Shown here: one piece after another, positions 58,118 to 64,000 of the stretch
Layout: the number at the start of each line of letters is the position of its first letter
Position numbering within the stretch: the first letter of the stretch is position 1
NCBI GenBank assembly: GCA_013298075.1
Contig: JAAFJG010000009.1
Location: forward strand, 42,437 to 106,436
Reading direction: 5' to 3'
Source: Cytophagales bacterium
GTDB lineage: Bacteria > Bacteroidota > Bacteroidia > Cytophagales > Microscillaceae
Length of the DNA stretch: 64,000 nucleotides
Made by a program: the position numbers and the translations under genes
Notes under the pieces: model-generated
Seen by the model: the letters and a program-made list of their open reading frames with translations, nothing else
What the model was told of the DNA's origin: nothing
Databases searched by the model: none

Positions 58118-58337
58118 GTATAAAAAATTATTGCGGAGTTAATTATGTTCTAATATGAATAGTGATTTATTTTGATAATATAGAAAATATTAATTTGAGA
58201 AACATAGAGATTTTGGCTAAAGCCAACGATTGAATTTTATATTATTCTCCTGTTAAATCTGGAGGCAATTCAAAAAAAATACATTTCAAAAAAATACATT
58301 TCAAAAAAATCATTTTTCGTACAAATTTCCTTAAGAA
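58118..58337. mobile_element. Decayed copy of the ~210-bp repeat
   Basis: It retains TTATTGCGG at one end and ACAAATTTCCTTAAGAA near the other, and the core GATTTTGGCTAAAGCCAA, then AATCTGGAGGCAATTCAAAA, but with many changes and small duplications (a 15-base AT-rich unit twice). It is followed at 58365-58407 by a single end of the 138-bp family. Together they fill most of the 630-base gap 57999-58628. Confidence 0.6.
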
Positions 58338-58541
58338 TCAATTATTTTGTTGATAAAATATAACGAGAAATAACTAAATTATTTTACACGGTTTTAATTA
58401 TAGTTACAAAAATTTTATTTTTCAGTTTGTTAATTGTTAAAAATTAGCCAACTGAAAAATTGTTTTTTTATCTATTTTCATTTTTTTTTATTACTTTTGC
58501 ACCTATAAGGTAATTTTTTTATACAAAACAAGTATCATATC

Positions 58542-58576
58542 AATATAATTATTATTTTTATAAAAATAATTATATT
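58542..58576 (+). promoter_or_regulatory. AT-only hairpin in the leader of the sigma-factor gene
   Basis: AATATAATTATTATTTTTA pairs with TAAAAATAATTATATT with one 3-base bulge. A -7 box TACTTTTG (58492-58499) lies upstream, so the hairpin would be in a ~125-base leader. Its role is unknown. Confidence 0.4.
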
Positions 58577-58628
58577 TTTCAAGCAACTAAAATACGTTTC
58601 AGTAGTCTATCTAAATATATACCTCTAA

Positions 58629-59207
58629 ATGAATAATGAGGCATCAGAAAAAAAAATATTAGAAGGTTGTCAAAATGGCAAGCAAGAATATCAAGAAAAA
58701 CTCTATCAACTTTTTTATGGAAAGATGATGGTTATTTCATTGCGTTATGCCAAAGATAGCGAAGAAGCGAAAGATATTTTACAAGAAGGTTTTATAAAAA
58801 TTTTTGGAAGTATCAAAAACTTTAAAGCTGAAGGCTCTTTGGAAGGCTGGGTAAAGCGAATTATGGTCAATACAGCCATTAATTTTTATCATAAAAATAA
58901 AAAAAGCAACACAACTCCTTTTGAAGACAACGACTTAGAAAATAATTTGGTAAACGACGAAGATTTAGAGGATGATGCTTTAAATAATTTGAGTTATGAA
59001 AATATTTTAGTTTTTATTCGCAAGTTGCCGCCTGCTTATCAAACGGTTTTTAATTTGTACGTCATTGAGCAATATTCCCACAAAGAAATTGCTAACTTAT
59101 TGAATATCAATGAAGGAACATCAAAATCTAATTTGGCAAAAGGAAGAGCAAAGTTACAAAAAATGTTAAACGAATATAATAATAATCAATACATTGAAAA
59201 ATTTTGA
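58629..59207 (+). CDS. ECF-type RNA polymerase sigma factor
   Basis: 192 residues. Region 2 (~12-80): FYGKMMVISLRYAKDSEEAKDILQEGFIKIF quoted in parts, with the -10-recognition segment SLEGWVKRIMVNTAINF. An acidic linker (~97-120; DNDLENNLVNDEDLEDDA) is followed by region 4 (~125-180) with the HTH YSHKEIANLLNINEGTSKSN. It lacks region 1.1 and region 3, as expected of ECF factors. The stop codon overlaps the start of the next gene by 14 bases, so the two are translationally coupled. It probably directs RNA polymerase to a small regulon once released by its partner. Confidence 0.92.
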   Translation: MNNEASEKKILEGCQNGKQEYQEKLYQLFYGKMMVISLRYAKDSEEAKDILQEGFIKIFGSIKNFKAEGSLEGWVKRIMVNTAINFYHKNKKSNTTPFEDNDLENNLVNDEDLEDDALNNLSYENILVFIRKLPPAYQTVFNLYVIEQYSHKEIANLLNINEGTSKSNLAKGRAKLQKMLNEYNNNQYIEKF

Positions 59208-60699
59208 AAAAAAATTTAAAGATTTAGCGGACAGCACAGAAATTTCTTACGATCCTCAAGATTGGAAAGATTTATCTGCACGCCTACAAAATACTCCAAA
59301 AAAATGGACAATTTGGAAAAAAATGTCTATTGTTGCGGCGGTTTTGTTGTTGCTTTGTATTCCTACTTATTTGATGTTGGATAATTATACGTCTAAAAAT
59401 ATTATCGCAAATAATCAAATTTCAAATGATATTTCAAATAATATACAAAATAAATCAAACCAAAAAAATAAAGATATAGATAATAATTTTAATCAAAATA
59501 AAAAAATAAATCCAAATCCAAATTCGAATGAAAATAATTTGGGAGAAAATAATTTAACACAACAAAATCAAAATTCAATCAATAATAATAATTCAAAAAT
59601 AAAAGATAAAATATTTTTTGCTGAAAATAATTTTATTGAAAAAAATAAAGGTAACTTATCACGCAAAAATAATGATTTATCAACAGAAAAAAAATCAGAC
59701 GAAAACAAAAGTATAGTCATTGAAAAAGAAAATAAAAATAAATTTGAAGTATTAGAAAATAATATTTTGAGTGAAAATTATATTACTCAAAATATCAATA
59801 TCGAATATAATGCATCAAAAGAAGAAGAAGAAGAAAAATTGAAAAAAGAAAATTGTTTTGGAATGATAAATTCAACTAAAACAAATGGTGTTCAAGTTGG
59901 TTTTTTGGCAAATATAAGTCGTGAGGAAGATGTGGAAGAAATTAATCCTGAAAATGTGCCGATTTTACAAAAAAGAAATAAAAGAACTCAAATAGCAGGT
60001 TTAGTCAATTATAATACACAAGATTATCAAGATAAACAAATTTCGTTATTGGGCAATAAGGCAAACAAAATTACTAAATTACAAACAAGCATACTTTTTA
60101 ATAATACAAAAATATTAGAAGGAACGCAAATTGGTTTGGTTAATCGTACTAGAAAAATGAAAGGTAGACAATTTGGATTGATAAATATAATGGATTCCGT
60201 ACAAGGTGGTACGCCGATTGGCTTGATTACGATTGTAAAATACAATGGTTATCAACAATTAGAAATCAATTTGAGCGAAGTTTTTCAAACCAATCTTAGT
60301 TATAAATTAGGTACAAAAAAATTCTATAATATATTTTCTATTGCCACAGGTTATACTGAGCCAGATATAAAATGGGCAATCGGATATGGATTTGGTAGAA
60401 AATTTGAGTTCAATAAAAAAACGAGTGCCAATTTAGATTTTACTATGTATCATCTTAACAAAGGTGAAAGATGGGTGAGAGAATTGAATGATATTTTTCA
60501 ATTAAAGTTTAACTATCACATTAAAGCCACTAAAAATATGACGTTTTTTGTAGGTCCTTCATTGAATGTATTGATATCTGACGTTAAAAGTCCAGATTTG
60601 AATTTTGGTGGATTTACTCCTTATACTATTTCGCAGGGCTATATTGGTAATACAAGTATCAAATCTTGGTTAGGTGGCAATATTGGTATTTCTTTTTAG
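59194..60699 (+). CDS. Anti-sigma-like protein with one transmembrane helix and an outer-membrane-barrel-like C-terminus
   Basis: 501 residues from a TTG at 59194, inside the last codons of the sigma gene; the only later Met (residue 44) would remove the cytoplasmic part, so TTG is preferred. Residues 1-43 resemble the short cytoplasmic segment of anti-sigma proteins (KKFKDLADST, DWKDLSARLQ). A single membrane helix follows (~44-62; MSIVAAVLLLLCIPTYLML). Residues ~66-220 are Asn/Lys/Glu-rich and disordered. The C-terminal ~280 residues carry GVQVGFLAN, TQIAGLVNYN, TQIGLVN and RQFGLINI repeats of the LA_2272-like surface-repeat type, then amphipathic strands ending NIGISF with a terminal Phe. 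The architecture suggests a single chain from cytoplasm to outer membrane. Confidence 0.7.
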   Translation: MKNFEKKFKDLADSTEISYDPQDWKDLSARLQNTPKKWTIWKKMSIVAAVLLLLCIPTYLMLDNYTSKNIIANNQISNDISNNIQNKSNQKNKDIDNNFNQNKKINPNPNSNENNLGENNLTQQNQNSINNNNSKIKDKIFFAENNFIEKNKGNLSRKNNDLSTEKKSDENKSIVIEKENKNKFEVLENNILSENYITQNINIEYNASKEEEEEKLKKENCFGMINSTKTNGVQVGFLANISREEDVEEINPENVPILQKRNKRTQIAGLVNYNTQDYQDKQISLLGNKANKITKLQTSILFNNTKILEGTQIGLVNRTRKMKGRQFGLINIMDSVQGGTPIGLITIVKYNGYQQLEINLSEVFQTNLSYKLGTKKFYNIFSIATGYTEPDIKWAIGYGFGRKFEFNKKTSANLDFTMYHLNKGERWVRELNDIFQLKFNYHIKATKNMTFFVGPSLNVLISDVKSPDLNFGGFTPYTISQGYIGNTSIKSWLGGNIGISF

Positions 60700-61259
60700 T
60701 TTTTGCCATTAAAAGTCTCTGAAAATACTTCGCCATCAGGTCTAAAAAATATTTTTTTGATAGTCAATACAATTATTTTTATGTCTAATATAAAAGATTG
60801 ATTTTCTACATACCAAACATCTAACTCAAATTTTTGTTGCCAACTAATTGCGTTTCTGCCTTTTATTTGCGCCCAACCACTTAATCCTGGTTTTATTTGA
60901 TGCCTTTTTTTTTGTTGTATAGAATAAAGCGGTAAATATTCGGGTAAAAGTGGTCTGGGTCCAATCAATAACATATCGCCTTTGATTACATTCAATAATT
61001 GTGGCAGTTCATCTAAAGAATATTTTCGTAAAAAACGACCTAGAAAAGTAACTTTTTGTTGTTGATTGATGGTTCTAAATTTAAAAATTTGGAAAGGTTT
61101 TTCGTCTTTTCCTATTCTAATTTGTAGAAAAAAAATTGGTTTTTTATCAAAAACTACAATTAAAAAAATAATCAATATAAATAATGGCAAAATGAATATA
61201 AAAATACATAATGCCATTATTTTTTGTAAATAATCAGGTAAACCTTTTTTTGATACCAT
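60696..61259 (-). CDS. Undecaprenyl-phosphate sugar-phosphate transferase (bacterial sugar transferase)
   Basis: 187 residues. One N-terminal membrane segment (~10-34; FIFILPLFILIIFLIVVF), then the conserved cytoplasmic domain: FFLQIRIGKDEKPFQIFKFRT, SLDELPQLLNVIKGDMLLIGPRP, and PGLSGWAQIKGRN. It transfers a sugar-1-phosphate to undecaprenyl phosphate to start a surface-polysaccharide repeat. It is a minimal (WecP/PglC-like) form without the large N-terminal membrane domain. Its stop overlaps that of the converging barrel gene by four bases. No other polysaccharide gene is adjacent. Confidence 0.9.
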   Translation of the reverse strand: MVSKKGLPDYLQKIMALCIFIFILPLFILIIFLIVVFDKKPIFFLQIRIGKDEKPFQIFKFRTINQQQKVTFLGRFLRKYSLDELPQLLNVIKGDMLLIGPRPLLPEYLPLYSIQQKKRHQIKPGLSGWAQIKGRNAISWQQKFELDVWYVENQSFILDIKIIVLTIKKIFFRPDGEVFSETFNGKN

Positions 61260-61275
61260 TTATTTTTTGGTAATT

Positions 61276-62028
61276 TTATCCGCCCAACATATTTCCACCA
61301 TCAACTACTAAAGTTTGTCCTGTAACAAAACTTGCTTCCTCAGAACAGAAAAATAGAGCCGCAGAAGCAATATCATCAGGCTTTCCTAAACGTTTTACAG
61401 GAACACGCATTTTCATTTGCTCCCGAATTTCATCAGGTACAGTTGCCAACATTTCGGTATCAATCGGACCTGGTGCTACTGCATTAGCCGTGATGTTATA
61501 TTTTCCTAATTCACGTCCCCAACCTTTCACCATAGCCGCCACTGCAGCTTTGGCAGCAATATAATTGGTTTGTCCAAAGTTTCCATATATGCCCGAAATA
61601 GAAGAAATATTTAAAATTCGTCCATATTGTTTTTGCACCATATAAGGCGTAATGGCTTTTGTGCAGTTAAAAACGCCTGTTAAATTGACGTTAATTACTT
61701 GATTCCATTGGTCTTCTGTCATTTTCAAAAAAGACGCATCTCTTACAATTCCTGCATTATTGACAATAATATCAATTTGTCCGTACTTTTCGAATACTAT
61801 TTTGGCAGCCTCTTCTACGGAAGAGAGGTTAGTAATATCCACATTTTCCATCACTTCGCATTTTGAACCTGATGCTCTAAGTATTGAAGCAAGTGTTTTT
61901 GCTTTTTCAGTTTGTAAATCCCAAATTATTACCAATGCGCCCTCGTGAGCAAATCTGCTTACGATTCCCGCACCAATTCCTTGCGCTCCACCTGTAATAA
62001 TGGCGATTTTACTTTGTAATCTTTTCAT
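61276..62028 (-). CDS. 3-oxoacyl-ACP reductase-type short-chain dehydrogenase
   Basis: 250 residues, classical SDR: cofactor loop TGGAQGIGAGI, NNAGIVRDAS, catalytic Ser in LNISSISGIYG and the YxxxK motif NYIAAKAAV, then VAPGPIDTEM. The R in the N-terminal half after WDLQTEK is not decisive for NADP. FabG, or acetoacetyl-CoA reductase of PHB synthesis, are the most likely roles. It is 16 bases upstream of the sugar transferase gene on the same strand, so the two may be cotranscribed. Confidence 0.88.
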   Translation of the reverse strand: MKRLQSKIAIITGGAQGIGAGIVSRFAHEGALVIIWDLQTEKAKTLASILRASGSKCEVMENVDITNLSSVEEAAKIVFEKYGQIDIIVNNAGIVRDASFLKMTEDQWNQVINVNLTGVFNCTKAITPYMVQKQYGRILNISSISGIYGNFGQTNYIAAKAAVAAMVKGWGRELGKYNITANAVAPGPIDTEMLATVPDEIREQMKMRVPVKRLGKPDDIASAALFFCSEEASFVTGQTLVVDGGNMLGG

Positions 62029-62062
62029 TTTTTAAGAATATTTTTTTTGGATAATTTATTTT

Positions 62063-62278
62063 TTAGGCTAATTCAATTTTTTTTATTTTGACAATTTTTC
62101 CTGCCATAAAAACAGACATTGCCCCTTCTATTATTTCGATTTCAACGTTTACATTTATATTTTGTTGTTGAAATTTTTTTTGTAAATTTGAAGGTTGATA
62201 AGTGTTTCCGTCCTCACTTTCTAACAACCAAACGCCTGTGCCTATATTTTTAAAAATAACTTTTGCTTTTGTTTGCAT
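62063..62278 (-). CDS. Small unknown beta-rich protein
   Basis: 71 residues. Regular alternation of strands: KAKVIFKNIGTGVWLLESED, TYQPSNLQKKFQQQN, VNVEIEIIEGAMSVFM, KIVKIKKIEL. It resembles the small all-beta domains with a Y-x-P-x-N-L motif found singly in many Bacteroidota, but I cannot assign a function. No signal peptide. It is 34 bases upstream of the FabG-like gene and probably in the same transcript. Confidence 0.6.
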   Translation of the reverse strand: MQTKAKVIFKNIGTGVWLLESEDGNTYQPSNLQKKFQQQNINVNVEIEIIEGAMSVFMAGKIVKIKKIELA

Positions 62279-62343
62279 AAATTTTGTAATTTTAAATTAA
62301 ATTCGTTAAATTTCCCCCAAAATTATAATAAATAAATATAAAA

Positions 62344-63018
62344 ATGAAATATCTGCTTATTTTTTCTGTTTTTTTTATGTATTTTAATACATATATTGTT
62401 GCTCAAAATGACCTCAAAGCCAAAGGTATTTTGATGGAGGCGTACCAAAAATACAAAACGTATAAAAATGTTCGTATTATTTTTAATACAAAAATTACGA
62501 ATATTGAAACCAATAAAACCACTTCGTATGATGCCAAAGGCTATATTGAAGGCGTGAAATACTTTATTGAATATCCCGAAGAAACTACTTTCAGCGATGG
62601 AAAAAGCATTTGGAATTATCCAAAATCTAAAAAAACGGTCAAAATAATAGATTATAATCCTAACGATGGAATGCTTACGCCTGACGAAATTTTTAGAGAA
62701 GATTTTATGAAAAGTGGTTTGACTTATACGTATCTAAAATCAGAAACACAACAAGGAGATTTGACAGGAAAAGCAAAAACGCTTGATGTGATTGATTTTT
62801 TTCCCAAAGAAAACAATCGAAAATATACAAGTTTTAGAGTTTGGATTGATTCAAATACGAAACTAATTACTTCTTGGTACGTAAATATGAGAAATAATTC
62901 ACAAATTACATATACCATTAAACTAATTCCTAACGATAAAATTACTGGAACTCCTTTTTATTTTGATAAAACCAAGTTTCCAAAAGATGTTAAAATTATT
63001 GATGTAAGAAAAAAATAA
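62344..63018 (+). CDS. LolA-like outer-membrane lipoprotein carrier family protein
   Basis: 224 residues. Signal peptide (~1-21, YIVAQ). The incomplete beta-barrel of LolA is suggested by YKTYKNVRIIFNTKI, DAKGYIEGVKYFIEYPEETTF (in parts), DGKSIWNYPKSKKTVKII and FRVWIDSNTKLITSWYV. LolA carries lipoproteins through the periplasm to LolB. The Bacteroidota proteins of this type are diverse and not all are true LolA, so no symbol is given. It is 12 bases before the nuclease gene at 63031, although a shared role is not obvious. Confidence 0.8.
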   Translation: MKYLLIFSVFFMYFNTYIVAQNDLKAKGILMEAYQKYKTYKNVRIIFNTKITNIETNKTTSYDAKGYIEGVKYFIEYPEETTFSDGKSIWNYPKSKKTVKIIDYNPNDGMLTPDEIFREDFMKSGLTYTYLKSETQQGDLTGKAKTLDVIDFFPKENNRKYTSFRVWIDSNTKLITSWYVNMRNNSQITYTIKLIPNDKITGTPFYFDKTKFPKDVKIIDVRKK

Positions 63019-63030
63019 ACCTATAAAACT

Positions 63031-63849
63031 ATGGCAATTGGACGTTTGGATAATGAAGTATTTTTTAAAAAAGTATTCACAGATAAAATTGTGTTTAAGG
63101 CTTTTGTAAAAGATATTGTTGGTATTGACATTGACCCTAATAAAATTGAGACTGAAAAATCGTTTCAACCAAAATTAGGAAATATCGCTTTTAAATATGA
63201 TATTTTTGCAGAAGATGTAAAACGTAGAATTGTGATTGAAATTCAAAAAGTAGAATATGACCACAATTTTGATAGATTTTTGCATTATCATTTGCAGGCA
63301 ATTACAGAACAACAACGCACTTCTGAAGATTATTCTGTCGAGAGAACAGTTTATACGATTGTAATGATGACTGCTCCTTATAAAATAAATTCGAAAACTC
63401 ACGAAATTTATAAAGATGAAGTATTGATTTCAAATATAAATCCTAAAAATTTGAAAGGCGTAGAACGTAAATTTTTTAATCACGAATTGATTTATCTCAA
63501 TCCAAATTATAAAAATCAAAACACGCCTGATAATTATCGGGATTGGTTGGAATTGATTTATGAAAGTATTCATAATGCTGATAATCCACAAATCAACCTA
63601 AAAAATGAAGGTGTAAAACGGGCTACAGAAATTGTAAGTTTTAAAAATATTACTGATGAAGAACACGAGCAGGCAAAAATTGAGGCAGGTAAAAGAAGAG
63701 TAATTAAATTGGAGAGAGATGAGGAAAAAGAAAAAACGCAAATGAATATTGCAAAGAATGCGATTTTGGAAGGAATTGATTATCAAATTATTGCTAAAAT
63801 AACAAAATTAACCATCGAACAAATCGAAGAATTACGCAATGAAATATAA
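63031..63849 (+). CDS. PDDEXK_2/Rpn-family putative nuclease (transposase-like)
   Basis: 272 residues. The start MAIGRLDNEVFFKKVFTD is typical of PDDEXK_2 proteins. The nuclease core is KYDIFAEDVKRRIVIEIQK (Asp, then E-x-Q). Middle and tail helices follow, and the last ~40 residues (MNIAKNAILEGIDYQIIAKI, then LTIEQIEELRNEI) resemble the tail of the gene at 490, so the two families share this terminal helix-turn-helix-like element. It is followed after 38 bases by an identical copy. The first copy and the next are in phase and offset by 857 bases. Confidence 0.85.
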   Translation: MAIGRLDNEVFFKKVFTDKIVFKAFVKDIVGIDIDPNKIETEKSFQPKLGNIAFKYDIFAEDVKRRIVIEIQKVEYDHNFDRFLHYHLQAITEQQRTSEDYSVERTVYTIVMMTAPYKINSKTHEIYKDEVLISNINPKNLKGVERKFFNHELIYLNPNYKNQNTPDNYRDWLELIYESIHNADNPQINLKNEGVKRATEIVSFKNITDEEHEQAKIEAGKRRVIKLERDEEKEKTQMNIAKNAILEGIDYQIIAKITKLTIEQIEELRNEI

Positions 63850-63887
63850 AATTAAAATCAATTATTTGATAAAAAACCTATAAAACT

Positions 63888-64000
63888 ATGGCAATTGGAC
63901 GTTTGGATAATGAAGTATTTTTTAAAAAAGTATTCACAGATAAAATTGTGTTTAAGGCTTTTGTAAAAGATATTGTTGGTATTGACATTGACCCTAATAA
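63888..64000 (+). CDS. Second, identical copy of the preceding nuclease gene, cut by window end
   Basis: From the ATG at 63888 to the last base, all 113 bases are identical to 63031-63143, and 14 bases of leader (AAACCTATAAAACT) are shared as well. The gene continues past the window. It is a tandem duplication that is younger than the one at 1-1347. Confidence 0.85.
   Translation, partial: MAIGRLDNEVFFKKVFTDKIVFKAFVKDIVGIDIDPN

Noticed and set aside
1..64000. tRNA or rRNA genes
   Set aside because: No cloverleaf-like segments with a GTTCGA-type T-arm or conserved rRNA stretches were noticed; a tRNAscan search would settle this.

Overview
The window looks like a chromosomal segment of a low-GC (about 30% by eye) member of the Bacteroidota, most likely a Cytophagales-type bacterium. 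Three lines of evidence support this: families largely confined to that phylum (DUF5686 and DUF6089 outer-membrane proteins, DUF4290, a DUF6909-like protein, a 7TM-DISM/SpoIIE phosphatase); a SecA without the zinc-binding tail; and many promoters of the Bacteroidota type (TTTG, 19-20 bases, TAnnTTTG). I see no tRNA, rRNA, CRISPR array or complete insertion sequence. Genus-level placement is not possible from this sequence alone.

Layout. 1-1347: two tandem, nearly identical PD-(D/E)XK (Rpn/PDDEXK_2) nuclease genes. 1459-8152: a large outer-membrane protein, then an operon of two tandem YhhN/TMEM86-like membrane proteins and a C39-peptidase ABC exporter. 8539-15227: MarC-like protein, class V aminotransferase, S41 protease, AtpG, a GreA/GreB-like protein and small unknowns, with mobile repeats between them. 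15374-25753: SecA, an Ate1/Bpt-like aminoacyl-tRNA-protein transferase, a hydrolase, a SpoIIE-type phosphatase, PAP2 phosphatase, DUF6089 protein and NAD kinase. 25957-37193: TerB-like protein, thioesterase, alanine dehydrogenase, DUF6909-like protein, ferrochelatase, glycogen branching enzyme, FtsQ and FtsA. 37282-45132: membrane protein, two paralogous lipoproteins, a GH57 protein and an accessory pocket (truncated DUF1016 gene, Schlafen/AlbA_2 ATPase). 45452-57998: TPR protein, 2OG-Fe(II) oxygenase paired with a secreted metzincin-like protein, AIPR-family protein, DUF4290, DinB-fold protein, histidine kinase, DUF481-like barrel, an internally duplicated LysM transglycosylase, a lipoprotein and TsaE. 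58629-62278: ECF sigma factor overlapping an unusual anti-sigma/beta-barrel protein, sugar transferase, FabG-like reductase, small protein. 62344-64000: LolA-like protein and a second tandem pair of PD-(D/E)XK nuclease genes cut by the window end.

Most genes are housekeeping: envelope biogenesis, division, central metabolism. The accessory signal lies in (a) the intergenic repeats, which form several families (a ~210-bp element with terminal inverted repeats and one 8-bp target duplication; a 138-bp element in two inverted copies; a 122-bp repeat; GC-rich hairpins), (b) tandem gene duplications in which one copy has lost its active site (YhhN pair, transglycosylase halves), and (c) the sigma/anti-sigma pair at 58629-60699. 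There the partner protein appears to combine a cytoplasmic anti-sigma segment, one inner-membrane helix, a long disordered linker and an outer-membrane-barrel-like C-terminus. I consider that pair the best candidate for an unusual signalling system in the window.
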